Assembly (NCBI RefSeq): GCF_012272815.1
Contig: NZ_JAAWWL010000002.1
Coordinates: forward strand, 588,280-652,279
From: Croceivirga thetidis
GTDB taxonomy: Bacteria; Bacteroidota; Bacteroidia; Flavobacteriales; Flavobacteriaceae
Length of the DNA stretch: 64,000 nucleotides
Direction of reading: 5' to 3'
Made by a program: the position numbers and the translations under genes. The notes beneath the pieces were generated by a model. It saw only the letters and a list, made by a program, of their open reading frames with translations. It ran no database searches and had not been told where the DNA came from. This document shows positions 36,068-49,810 of this stretch, in pieces; position 1 is the first letter of the stretch, and each line of letters begins with the position of its first letter.

Positions 36068-38107
36068 ATGGAAAATAGACCTTACAAACATCGGGATATA
36101 AGTTGGCTTTACTTTAATCAACGTGTTTTACAAGAAGCAGAGGACCCAAATACCCCTCCCCTTGAACGGCTTAAATTTTTAGCTATTTTCTCTTCCAATC
36201 TGGATGAATTCTTTAAGGTTCGCATCTCCCAATTACGACAATTAAAATCCGTTGATAAGGAATTGCGTAAAAAATTAATGACCAAGGCCAATAAAACCCT
36301 TAAGTTCATTTTAAAGACTGTGGCCAATCAGCAAGAGCAATTTGGCAGAATTATTAGCAAGACGCTTTCTGAATTGGAAGGTCATGGAATCTACATTAAA
36401 AGAAATACGAATCTTTCACAACAGCAGCAACAATTTGTTCAGAACTACTTTGATACCGAAGTCAAACAGTATTGCTCTGTAATTGATATTGTTGCCCCAC
36501 AAGACGTAAAGGATAGTAGGTTGTATCTGATCGTGGTATTCAATGAACATGATTTTGATACGATTACCATTCCTTCAAAGTCATGTGGAAGATTTATTGA
36601 ATTACCTGGTGAAGACCACCAGTATATATATTTAGACGATATCCTTCGGGCTAACATCCAAAAGCTTTTTCCAAACAAAACGGTTAAAGACTCTTTTTCA
36701 ATAAAAATGTCGAGGGATGCGCAATTGTATTTGGAAGATGACTACACCAATACAGAATTGGTTGAGAAAATATACCAATCACTGGGCAAACGTAAATCAG
36801 GTCAACCTACACGATTGTTATATGACATAAATATGCCTGATTATCTAATACAGCAACTAAAACAAGCACTTGATTTGAGCGATGTTGATATGATGGCAGG
36901 AGGTCGCTACCACAATACTTCAGATTTTTTCGCATTCCCCACACCTGAAGGCAAGGAAGACTTGTTATACAAGGCATTGCCCGCACTTCAACATCCTAGT
37001 TTATCACAAACCACAGATATATTTGGAGAAATCAAGAAAAAAGACCAATTGGTTCATTTTCCTTATCAAGAGTTTTCTTCCGTTGAAAACTTCATTTCTG
37101 CTGCTGCCACTGACCCCTCGGTTACCTCAATTAAGCTTTCACTTTACAGAATTGCCAAAACTTCACAATTAACCGATTCGATACTTAAAGCGCTAGAAAA
37201 TAAAAAGGAAGTTGTGGTGTTTGTTGAAGCCCAAGCGCGCTTTGATGAGGAAAATAATATCAAATGGGGTCGGATTTTCAAGGAAAAAGGGGCTAATGTA
37301 ATTTTCAGTGTTCCTAATATTAAGGTGCATTCAAAAATTGCATTGGTAGAAAGATTTGAAAATGAAATACTTACACGATATGCCTATATTGGCACTGGTA
37401 ATTTCAATGCTAAAACCGCGAAACTTTACTGTGATCATGGTCTTTTTACGGCCCATAAGAAAATTACTTCAGATTTAGCTCAGGTCTTTGATGTGTTGGA
37501 ACGAAAACTAATCATTCCAAAACTAAAGCACCTTTTGGTTTCACCATTTACAACAAGAAGTACATTTTTGGAATTAATACAGAACGAAATTCTTTTTGCC
37601 CAAGCAGGGAAACCAGCAAAAATTACAGCAAAAATGAACAGTCTGGAAGATTCAAAAATGATTTCCGCACTGTACAGGGCTAGTGAAGCAGGTGTTGAAG
37701 TAACACTTTTAGTAAGGGGATTTTGTTGTCTTATAAACAGAAGAGAAAACTTATCAAAAAATGAGGTCCCTATAAAAATAACCAGTATAATCGACCGCTA
37801 TTTGGAACATGGCCGAATTTACCTTTTTGAAAATGGTGGCAAAAAAAAGATGTTCATTGGGTCAGCGGATTGGATGACAAGAAATCTAGACCGTCGAATT
37901 GAAGTCCTCACCCCCATTTTGGATTCTGATGTATTCCAAGAACTAGAAGATATTTTAGCAATACAATTATCGGATAATGTAAAAGCACGGATTTTGGATG
38001 CTGAAGATAGCAATACCCGTGTTGTTCCTAAAGAGGGTGAACCAACAATTCGTTCACAATATGCCATATACGATTACTTAAGGAAAAAGTTGAATGAAGA
38101 CAATTAA
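36068..38107 (+). CDS. ppk1: Polyphosphate kinase 1
   Basis: A 679-residue enzyme that polymerises the gamma-phosphate of ATP into polyphosphate. All domains of PPK1 are recognisable: N-terminal HRDISWLYFNQRVLQEA, the RYHNTSDFFAFP region, and two phospholipase-D-like C-terminal domains. The phospho-histidine is predicted as His421 in IKVHSKIALVERF, with the second conserved motif in FIGSADWMTRNLDRRIE. Its end overlaps the next gene by 14 bp. Confidence 0.96.
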   Translation: MENRPYKHRDISWLYFNQRVLQEAEDPNTPPLERLKFLAIFSSNLDEFFKVRISQLRQLKSVDKELRKKLMTKANKTLKFILKTVANQQEQFGRIISKTLSELEGHGIYIKRNTNLSQQQQQFVQNYFDTEVKQYCSVIDIVAPQDVKDSRLYLIVVFNEHDFDTITIPSKSCGRFIELPGEDHQYIYLDDILRANIQKLFPNKTVKDSFSIKMSRDAQLYLEDDYTNTELVEKIYQSLGKRKSGQPTRLLYDINMPDYLIQQLKQALDLSDVDMMAGGRYHNTSDFFAFPTPEGKEDLLYKALPALQHPSLSQTTDIFGEIKKKDQLVHFPYQEFSSVENFISAAATDPSVTSIKLSLYRIAKTSQLTDSILKALENKKEVVVFVEAQARFDEENNIKWGRIFKEKGANVIFSVPNIKVHSKIALVERFENEILTRYAYIGTGNFNAKTAKLYCDHGLFTAHKKITSDLAQVFDVLERKLIIPKLKHLLVSPFTTRSTFLELIQNEILFAQAGKPAKITAKMNSLEDSKMISALYRASEAGVEVTLLVRGFCCLINRRENLSKNEVPIKITSIIDRYLEHGRIYLFENGGKKKMFIGSADWMTRNLDRRIEVLTPILDSDVFQELEDILAIQLSDNVKARILDAEDSNTRVVPKEGEPTIRSQYAIYDYLRKKLNEDN

Positions 38108-38948
38108 AATTATTGGGGTTCCAGAGCATTTTAATCTGCCTTGGCACATGGCTATTGATGACGGGGCCTTTGAAGATCGCGGTATCGACTTGATATGGGA
38201 AGATATTCCAGAAGGCACTGGGCGTATGGCTAAAATGTTGGCTTCCGGAGAAACCGATCTGGCAATTATTCTAACCGAAGGACTTGTTAAGAGTATTACA
38301 GAAGGAAACCAAAGTAAAATTTTACAGATTTACGTTAACAGCCCGTTGCTTTGGGGTATTCATGTTGCTGCAAAGAGTCCATTTCAATCTATCGAAGAAT
38401 TAAGAAACGAAAAGGCCGCCATTAGTAGATTTGGTAGTGGTAGTCATCTTATGGCTTTTGTGAATGCACGTAGGAATAAGTGGAATGCACAAACTCTAAA
38501 GTTCGAGATTGTAAATAATTTGGACAACGCTGTTAAAGCCTTGACTGAAAACGACGCACAATATTTCATGTGGGAACATTTCACTACCAAACCTTTAGTA
38601 GATTCGGGAGTTTTTAGAAGATTAGGGGATTGCCCTACCCCTTGGCCTTGTTTCGTAATTGCTGCAACAGACAAGATTTTAAGCACAGAACCCAAAATCC
38701 TTAATCATATTTTGGAAATTATCAATACGTACACCCTAGAATTCAAACAGATACCAAGTATTGACCGAACGTTGAGCAACAACTATGGTCAAAAGCTTGA
38801 AGATATTAAGGAATGGTTACAAAATACGGAGTGGGCACAAGAACAGTTAGTGGAGGGCGAATTGCTTAAAGTTCAAGAAGAACTATATGAACTTGGGTTA
38901 ATTGATGAAATCAAACCTGCATCGCACTTTCTGGCAAAGACTAATTAA
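38094..38948 (+). CDS. Cytoplasmic periplasmic-binding-protein-like protein (Ca3427/NMT1-like)
   Basis: A 284-residue protein with the fold of type 2 substrate-binding proteins: KTIKIIGVPEHFNLPWHMAIDDGAF, GTGRMAKMLASGETDLAIILTEG, then a second lobe with AAISRFGSGSHLMAF. It has no signal peptide, so it is unlikely to serve an ABC importer. It resembles the NMT1/Ca3427-like group known from fungi and bacteria, whose ligand is not established. It begins 14 bp inside ppk1, so expression is coupled to polyphosphate synthesis. Confidence 0.75.
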   Translation: MKTIKIIGVPEHFNLPWHMAIDDGAFEDRGIDLIWEDIPEGTGRMAKMLASGETDLAIILTEGLVKSITEGNQSKILQIYVNSPLLWGIHVAAKSPFQSIEELRNEKAAISRFGSGSHLMAFVNARRNKWNAQTLKFEIVNNLDNAVKALTENDAQYFMWEHFTTKPLVDSGVFRRLGDCPTPWPCFVIAATDKILSTEPKILNHILEIINTYTLEFKQIPSIDRTLSNNYGQKLEDIKEWLQNTEWAQEQLVEGELLKVQEELYELGLIDEIKPASHFLAKTN

Positions 38949-39345
38949 AGTACTTATTAATCAACACCCTGAATTTCAAATCTGATAATGGTTTTTGGGC
39001 AGTATCCGTAACGCAAGGGTGCGCTAATGCTTGACCTACGGCCTCTTCAGTTTCTAACGCCGTAAGCATTACAACTATCAGTCTATCCTTTACGGATTCG
39101 TCAAACTCTGTTTCTAGGGTATCAAGAAAATCCCAACCATTCATAACTGGCATGTTGGTATCTAAGATAACAAGGGCTGGAAGCAAACCGTTTTTGTGAT
39201 TGGCCACAATAAAATCAATAGCTTCCCTCCCATTCCCAAGGGTTTCTACCCTCATCTCAGAATCGAGTTGCTTTATAAAGAATTTATTTAAGAAGTTGGT
39301 GGTTTCATCATCATCCACCAATAAAACAGTATTTAATCCCTTCAA
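38941..39345 (-). CDS. Single-domain response regulator (CheY-like)
   Basis: A 134-residue receiver domain without an output domain: LLVDDDETT, predicted phospho-acceptor Asp62 in ALVILDTNMPVMNG, VVMLTALE and the Lys in DTAQKPLSDL. The start codon is TTG at 39345; no in-frame ATG lies between it and the upstream stop, and a -7 box is suitably placed. It probably relays phosphate or acts by protein contact. The kinase is not nearby. Its end overlaps the convergent upstream gene by 8 bp. Confidence 0.85.
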   Translation of the reverse strand: MKGLNTVLLVDDDETTNFLNKFFIKQLDSEMRVETLGNGREAIDFIVANHKNGLLPALVILDTNMPVMNGWDFLDTLETEFDESVKDRLIVVMLTALETEEAVGQALAHPCVTDTAQKPLSDLKFRVLINKYFN

Positions 39346-39367
39346 AAATTCGTATTTGTTATTACAT

Positions 39368-39375
39368 CAAACGTA
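39368..39375 (-). promoter_or_regulatory. Predicted -7 promoter element of the CheY-like gene
   Basis: TACGTTTG on the minus strand is a perfect TAnnTTTG match, 22 bp before the TTG start at 39345. Confidence 0.45.
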
Positions 39376-39410
39376 GTATTTTTCTTATTATTTTAAAAAT
39401 AATAATCCTA

Positions 39411-40076
39411 CTACCATTCAATTGAGTCAATTCCTTGACTATTTAATAACAAATTTGTTTGACTAAAGTGTTGATTTCCAAACCACAACCCCCTATTGGC
39501 ACTTAGAGGTGATGGATGGCCTGATGTTAGAACGTGATGTTTTGTCCTGTCAATTAGTGCTGCCTTTTTCTTTGCAAATCCGCCCCAGAGAAGAAAAACC
39601 ACCCCTTGCAAATGCTCAGAAACTGCTTTTATCGTAGCATCCGTGAAGGTTTCCCAGCCTTTTTTTTGATGACTTCCAGCCTGGTGAGCTCTTACTGTTA
39701 AGGTAGCGTTCAATAAAAGCACCCCTTGCTTTGCCCATCGCTCTAGATTTCCACTTTCAGGATAAGCTTTTCCCATATCGACCTTGATTTCTTTGAATAT
39801 ATTCACCAAAGAAGGTGGGTGCGGTACTCCGTCTGCAACGGAAAAACAAAGACCATTGGCCTGATTAGGACCATGATAAGGGTCTTGCCCAATAATGACA
39901 ACCTTTGTTTCTTGAAACGGGCAATGGTCAAATGCAGCAAATATTTTCTTTCCGGGAGGATAGCATTGTGCAGAGCTGTATTCCTGTTTTACAAACTGCG
40001 TGAGTTCGTGAAAATAGGGTTTGTCAAATTCTGGTCGGAGCTTAACCTTCCAAGAAGGCTCAATTTGAACGTTCAT
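39411..40076 (-). CDS. ung: Uracil-DNA glycosylase (family 1)
   Basis: A 221-residue base-excision repair enzyme that removes uracil from DNA. Motifs: catalytic Asp65 in GQDPYHGPNQANGLCFSV, LLLNATLTV and the catalytic His187 in HVLTSGHPSPLSA. Size and motifs are standard for UNG. It is divergent from the dgcA-like gene. Confidence 0.96.
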   Translation of the reverse strand: MNVQIEPSWKVKLRPEFDKPYFHELTQFVKQEYSSAQCYPPGKKIFAAFDHCPFQETKVVIIGQDPYHGPNQANGLCFSVADGVPHPPSLVNIFKEIKVDMGKAYPESGNLERWAKQGVLLLNATLTVRAHQAGSHQKKGWETFTDATIKAVSEHLQGVVFLLWGGFAKKKAALIDRTKHHVLTSGHPSPLSANRGLWFGNQHFSQTNLLLNSQGIDSIEW

Positions 40077-40117
40077 TTTCGGGATTTCCCATAAAAATAC
40101 ACTTTGGCCACTATTTC

Positions 40118-40149
40118 TTTGAATAGAAATTCAAAATCAGATATTTTTA
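40118..40149 (+). promoter_or_regulatory. Predicted promoter of the dgcA-dgcN operon
   Basis: TTTG at 40118-40121 and TATTTTTA at 40142-40149 (one mismatch to TAnnTTTG) are separated by 20 bp. The transcript would start near 40156, which excludes the longer reading frame beginning at 40104 and supports the ATG at 40167. Confidence 0.6.
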
Positions 40150-40166
40150 AACGAACAACAGTTAAA

Positions 40167-41210
40167 ATGCAAGTAGATTTTACCATAAAATACCTGAAGA
40201 AGCGGTTTCCACTGCGTATTAGTCGTGGTGTTCGAGACGGCCAATACAATCTGTACGTTTCGGTTAATGATGGCGAGCACATTGGTTGGGGGGAGACCTC
40301 ACCTGGAACGTCAGAAGGTGCAGGAACAGCAGAAGAAGCACAAGAACACTTGGAGCGTTTGCTTCGAGAAAATCTTGATTTCAATTCACCTCATGATGTT
40401 TATGATAGAGGCTTGGAAACGGGGATAGCACCTTGTGCACTTGCCGCTTTGGATATCGCCCTATGGGATTTGAAGGCAAAAAAAGCAGGAATGCCCCTCT
40501 ACCAACTTTTGGGTTTCTCGAAACCAACCCATGCCACTTCGGTTACCTTGGGCATTATGTCCCCTGATGAGGCAAAAGAAAGACTCCCAATTATTTTAGA
40601 ACAAGATGGGCTAAGAACATTAAAAGTGAAACTTGGTAATCCTGAAGGAATCGAGGCGGACAAAGCTATGTACGCTGAAGTGTTGCGCTACCACCAATCC
40701 TACCCCATTTCCATTCGTGTTGATGCAAACGGAGGTTGGAACCTAAATGACGCTAAACATATGATGCAATGGCTTTCAGAACGAAATTGCGAATATGTAG
40801 AACAACCTTTAAAAGAAGGTGATGAAGCATTATTAACAGAATTATTTGAAAATAGGCCTTTACCCATTTTTGTTGATGAAAGTTGTCGTTTTGCAACCGA
40901 TATTCCAAAATGGGCCCACTCGGTTGATGGGGTTAACATGAAGCTAATGAAATGCGGGGGAATAACCGGTGCTTTGCGAATAATAGCAACCGCGAATGCA
41001 TTTGGGCTAAAGACCATGATTGGTTGTATGGGCGAATCTTCAATTTCCATTGCAGCTGGTGCGGCAGTTTCCGGCGCCCTTGACCATATAGACCTTGATT
41101 CGCATTTAAATTTGAATCCAGACCCTTGCGAGGGTGCTCCAATAATTAATGAAATTACCATGCCGTTGGACATTCCGGGGCATGGTGGAAAATTCAAATC
41201 CGAAGCTTAA
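40167..41210 (+). CDS. dgcA: Enolase-superfamily dipeptide epimerase / N-acetyl-D-Glu racemase (DgcA-like)
   Basis: 347 residues from the ATG at 40167. Enolase superfamily of the muconate-lactonizing group: acid/base lysines in LRTLKVKLGNP (KxK) and in VNMKLMKCGG, and metal ligands Asp in IRVDANGGW, Glu in CEYVEQPL and Asp in PIFVDESC. Family members epimerise L-Ala-D/L-Glu dipeptides or racemise N-acetyl-D-glutamate. The partner gene, a DUF1611/DgcN homologue, overlaps by one base (TAATG), which favours the D-glutamate route in which DgcN acetylates D-Glu and DgcA racemises the product. The alternative is recycling of murein peptides. Confidence 0.82.
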   Translation: MQVDFTIKYLKKRFPLRISRGVRDGQYNLYVSVNDGEHIGWGETSPGTSEGAGTAEEAQEHLERLLRENLDFNSPHDVYDRGLETGIAPCALAALDIALWDLKAKKAGMPLYQLLGFSKPTHATSVTLGIMSPDEAKERLPIILEQDGLRTLKVKLGNPEGIEADKAMYAEVLRYHQSYPISIRVDANGGWNLNDAKHMMQWLSERNCEYVEQPLKEGDEALLTELFENRPLPIFVDESCRFATDIPKWAHSVDGVNMKLMKCGGITGALRIIATANAFGLKTMIGCMGESSISIAAGAAVSGALDHIDLDSHLNLNPDPCEGAPIINEITMPLDIPGHGGKFKSEA

Positions 41211-42259
41211 TGTTCAATTCCAATCAAAAATTGGCAATTTTCATGGAGGGTGCGCTGGATAACGATTCAGGCAAGATGGGATATGGTCTTATGCGCTTTT
41301 CCAAGCACCCCATTGTATGTGTAATCGATTCCAATTATGCTGGCCAATCCGTTAAAGAAGCTGTTGACCTACCTTACTCCATTCCTGTTGTTGCTACTGT
41401 TGATGAGGCAATCGCCTTAAATGCCGAGATTCTGGTTTTGGGTATTGCCCCAAGCGGTGGAAGATTTCCTGCTGAGTGGGACTCCCCTATTTCACACGCC
41501 TTAAAAAACGGATTGTCATTGATAAACGGTCTACATGATGATTTAAATGCCCGTTTTGGGCACTTACTAACAACAAATAGTATTTGGGACGTTCGCAAAC
41601 CCGCACACTCCTATCCAATCGCGACTGCAAAGGCCGCTGAGTTAAAGAATATCAGAATTCTAATGATCGGTACTGATATGGCGGCGGGCAAAATGACTGC
41701 TGGGCTGGAACTATATGCTACCCTAATTGAAAATGGAATCAATGCAGGCTTCGTGCCTACGGGACAAATTGGAATCACTTTGATGGGTAACGGTATTCCT
41801 TTAGATGCGATAAAGGTAGATCAGGCAGCTGGTGCAGTTGAACAAGCAGTATTGGAATTACAGGATAAAGATGTAATCATTATTGAAGGGCAAGGGTCCT
41901 TGGCCCACCCAGGCAGCACGGCCACTCTCCCCTTAATACGCGGGTCCCAGCCTACCCATTTAATTTTATGCCATAAGGCGGCCCATAGGCATTTGCGTTT
42001 TCCAGTTTCCCATATACAAATTCCACCCCTTGACGAATTCATCACCTTAAATGAGGCTGTAGCCCAAGTATGTGGTTCACAAACAAGGGCAAAGACAATC
42101 GCAATTGCCTTGAACACTGTTGGATTGACAGACCAGGAGGCTATAGAAAAGCGCGACGAAATCGAGCACTTGATCAATTTGCCAACAACAGATGTTGTTC
42201 GTTTCGGAACGGAAAAACTATTGACAGCCGTAAGCTCAATTTTAGATGAAAAAAAATAA
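41210..42259 (+). CDS. dgcN: DUF1611 family protein (DgcN-like)
   Basis: A 349-residue protein of the DUF1611 family. The N-terminal domain (residues 1-130) contains LVLGIAPSGGRFPAEW. The C-terminal P-loop domain starts with LMIGTDMAAGKMTAGLELYA and has VIIIEGQGSLAHPGS as a Walker B-like region. Homologues paired with DgcA act as DgcN N-acetyltransferase in D-glutamate catabolism. It is translationally coupled to dgcA, and a 36-codon membrane ORF starts inside its 3' end. Confidence 0.82.
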   Translation: MFNSNQKLAIFMEGALDNDSGKMGYGLMRFSKHPIVCVIDSNYAGQSVKEAVDLPYSIPVVATVDEAIALNAEILVLGIAPSGGRFPAEWDSPISHALKNGLSLINGLHDDLNARFGHLLTTNSIWDVRKPAHSYPIATAKAAELKNIRILMIGTDMAAGKMTAGLELYATLIENGINAGFVPTGQIGITLMGNGIPLDAIKVDQAAGAVEQAVLELQDKDVIIIEGQGSLAHPGSTATLPLIRGSQPTHLILCHKAAHRHLRFPVSHIQIPPLDEFITLNEAVAQVCGSQTRAKTIAIALNTVGLTDQEAIEKRDEIEHLINLPTTDVVRFGTEKLLTAVSSILDEKK

Positions 42260-42356
42260 GCGTCTTATCCTATTGATAGTCCTAATCTTAGTTCTTTTAC
42301 TGCTGTGGGTCGAGATGGCTGTTGGAATCTTTGGTAGCCCAATTGCAGGCAATTGA
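42246..42356 (+). CDS. 36-residue single-pass membrane microprotein
   Basis: A short frame that starts with ATG 14 bp before the end of dgcN. The sequence is MKKNKRLILLIVLILVLLLL, then WVEMAVGIFGSPIAGN. A basic N-terminus, one strong transmembrane helix and a conserved-looking tail (VGIFGSPxAG) are the marks of a genuine small membrane protein, and I have the impression of similar tails in other Flavobacteria, which needs a search. Translation may be coupled to dgcN. The function is unknown. Confidence 0.65.
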   Translation: MKKNKRLILLIVLILVLLLLWVEMAVGIFGSPIAGN

Positions 42357-42368
42357 TGCATTTAAATC

Positions 42369-47864
<5,496 letters not shown>

Positions 47865-47923
47865 CAGCCGGCATCAGATTGTTGAATCCACAACCTGAGC
47901 GGCCAGCTGTTCGTATTTCAAAT

Positions 47924-49501
47924 TTAATCGCAGTCTGTGCTACTTACGGAATATTCAGTACATATTCCTGCAAAACGCTTTGTACAAGTAGCTTCATAGC
48001 ATAACGGACTGCTAACATAATCAGGATTAAAAGTGCCGTTGAAATTTTTCCATCCCAAATCCCAATATTGAAATTCAATTTTTACATCATAAGCTCCATC
48101 AGGAGGGGTACTGTAAAAATACCTATTGCGTTCATCTACTTCTACATAACCACTAGAGGGATAGTACTTAATGGTGTTACCAGAATCGGCATCTTTATAG
48201 GAAAATCGATATCTAACATCAACTAAAATTTCTTTTTTTAGACCGACATTTTTATGGGTATAATCATAATAGCCACAAGTCTCAATTCGATAATCTGTAT
48301 TGTAGCCCATTTTTGCTATTTTGTTATCCTTCAAATATTTGATGGTATACCCTATCGGAGCACCAGGATTTTCCCTATTGTACAGTGAACTCTCAGTAAT
48401 TACATAATTCAATCCTCCCTCACCACCTTCGACATCAGTTCCAGTAATTATACTGGTTGCTACTTCCGCATTCCCACCAATAGTTACTACATTAAAAGTG
48501 GATTCCTTAATTACCTTATCATAACTTGCATTGATTTCACCAGTAGCTGTTTTAGCTTTAGTTGCATAGTTTAAGACAGCCTCAAGATTAACTTCAGTTT
48601 CAGTATCTGTAGTTTCCATTCGGATCATAATAATTCTCCCATACTGCACTGAACTAACATAGGCCGGCGGGTTATCATCTGATATAAGACCTTTGATTTG
48701 CTCTGGCGTAGCGTTGCTTCCAAAGACAGCTGCAGGTGATTCAGGGGTTTCTGCAACTATTTCATAATATACCTGTCTATAAAGTTGTGCTGCAACACGC
48801 TTGGTTGTTGTTTTTGTGTATTCAAAATTGGATTCAAAGTTAGATCCACCGGCCCATTCAGCTCCTACTCCCAATGAAAGGCTTAGTTGCTCTTTTGAAT
48901 ACGCCGTCGTACTTTCAAAGTAAGCATCCGCATCAATGGCATATCCTTGAGGGGCGATTTCAGCGTTCCAAAACTCAAGGGTTTTATCAATTTCAGCTTG
49001 GGTATTTTGATAGGTAGGATTGGTTACAGTTATATTACCCCCTTCGCCAATTCCCGGTAAATTGACCCTTAAATTACTAGGAGCCTTATCGACCTGAAGG
49101 GGCTGGGGAGCTCCTGATAACATCTCTCGATTTCCAATTATTAAGGCCCCAGGATAAATAACGGCAAGACCAGGGTCGAACATTACTACGTCCTCAAAAT
49201 TAGAACGAATGTTCATGTCTTGCGTCTTACATTCAAAAACCACACCTTTGGTTAAATCATATTCGCCGGTATATTCATCTCCTTGTGGACTATCACCAGT
49301 ATTACTTTGTACATTTAAGAGACGATCGGCATCATAACTTAGGTTTGCAATAATTCCATTTATACTATCCGCATCAGCTCCACTTATGGGTTCTGGCCCT
49401 AAATCAACTTCTTCTATATTCTTACTGCATGAACTAAAGGCAATAACTAGGGCTAAAGCTCCAATACACAGTAATTGGTTTTTTTTGGTGAATGATTTCA
49501 T
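47924..49501 (-). CDS. Cholesterol-dependent cytolysin-like pore-forming lipoprotein
   Basis: 525 residues from the ATG at 49501. The signal peptide ends in a lipobox (VIAFSSC, Cys25), so a lipoprotein is predicted. The rest follows thiol-activated cytolysins: AVIYPGALIIGNREML, VSSVQYGRIIMIRMETT, STFNVVTIGGNAE, and PIGYTIKYLKDNKIA, each with a clear counterpart in perfringolysin. Domain 4 is recognisable (YFYST before the undecapeptide position), but the Trp-rich undecapeptide ECTGLAWEWWR is replaced by YWDLGWKNFN (479-488), the Thr-Leu cholesterol pair is absent and a Cys-rich tail follows. It probably forms pores in a membrane without cholesterol, or acts against other microbes. It is divergent from two TPR-HTH regulators. 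Confidence 0.88.
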   Translation of the reverse strand: MKSFTKKNQLLCIGALALVIAFSSCSKNIEEVDLGPEPISGADADSINGIIANLSYDADRLLNVQSNTGDSPQGDEYTGEYDLTKGVVFECKTQDMNIRSNFEDVVMFDPGLAVIYPGALIIGNREMLSGAPQPLQVDKAPSNLRVNLPGIGEGGNITVTNPTYQNTQAEIDKTLEFWNAEIAPQGYAIDADAYFESTTAYSKEQLSLSLGVGAEWAGGSNFESNFEYTKTTTKRVAAQLYRQVYYEIVAETPESPAAVFGSNATPEQIKGLISDDNPPAYVSSVQYGRIIMIRMETTDTETEVNLEAVLNYATKAKTATGEINASYDKVIKESTFNVVTIGGNAEVATSIITGTDVEGGEGGLNYVITESSLYNRENPGAPIGYTIKYLKDNKIAKMGYNTDYRIETCGYYDYTHKNVGLKKEILVDVRYRFSYKDADSGNTIKYYPSSGYVEVDERNRYFYSTPPDGAYDVKIEFQYWDLGWKNFNGTFNPDYVSSPLCYEATCTKRFAGICTEYSVSSTDCD

Positions 49502-49530
49502 AATTTCTTGGTTTAAAAGATTCAACAGCT

Positions 49531-49538
49531 CAAAACTA
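49531..49538 (-). promoter_or_regulatory. Predicted -7 promoter element of the cytolysin-like gene
   Basis: On the minus strand TAGTTTTG is a perfect TAnnTTTG match about 30 bp before the ATG at 49501. There is no -33 TTTG at normal spacing. Instead the proximal ATGGACAA pair begins 32 bp farther upstream, which suggests activator-dependent transcription. Confidence 0.5.
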
Positions 49539-49564
49539 TCTTTATCAGCACCCCACACCTAATT

Positions 49565-49733
49565 TTGTCCATGGACAAAGTATGGACAAGTTTAATAATT
49601 CTTGATACCGTACACCATGGACAAGTGGTTCAATAACTATTGGATAAAATTTTATATATAATTGAATATCAAGTTTTTATGAAATTCAATTACAAATTTT
49701 ATTTTAGTTTTTACATGGACATACAATGGACAA
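49565..49733. promoter_or_regulatory. Array of five ATGGACAA repeats (putative operator)
   Basis: The 309-bp spacer between the cytolysin-like gene and the TPR-HTH regulators holds ATGGACAA at 49571, 49582, 49617 and 49726, and ATGGACAT at 49715, all in the same orientation. The pairs 49571/49582 and 49715/49726 each start exactly 11 bp apart, one helical turn. The first copy is also the right half of a perfect 14-bp palindrome TTGTCCATGGACAA (49565-49578). One pair lies next to each divergent promoter. Chance occurrence of five such octamers in so short a stretch is very unlikely. The cognate protein is inferred to be one or both adjacent TPR-HTH regulators. Confidence 0.7.
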
Positions 49734-49810
49734 TAGTCGAATTCCTTGAATGACAACCTCTTTCTTAGGATGATTCATTTGGTTAAATTCGAGCTCTTAA
49801 ACTGATAATT

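Noticed and set aside
49502-49558. Extended N-terminus of the cytolysin-like protein
   Set aside because: It would bury the lipoprotein signal peptide and cover the -7 box; the ATG at 49501 starts the signal peptide exactly.
49565-49733. ATGGACAA repeats as a CRISPR array or mobile-element remnant
   Set aside because: The repeats are only 8 bp, with 11-, 35- and 98-bp steps and no spacers of constant length, terminal inverted repeats or cas genes; a regulatory array fits better.
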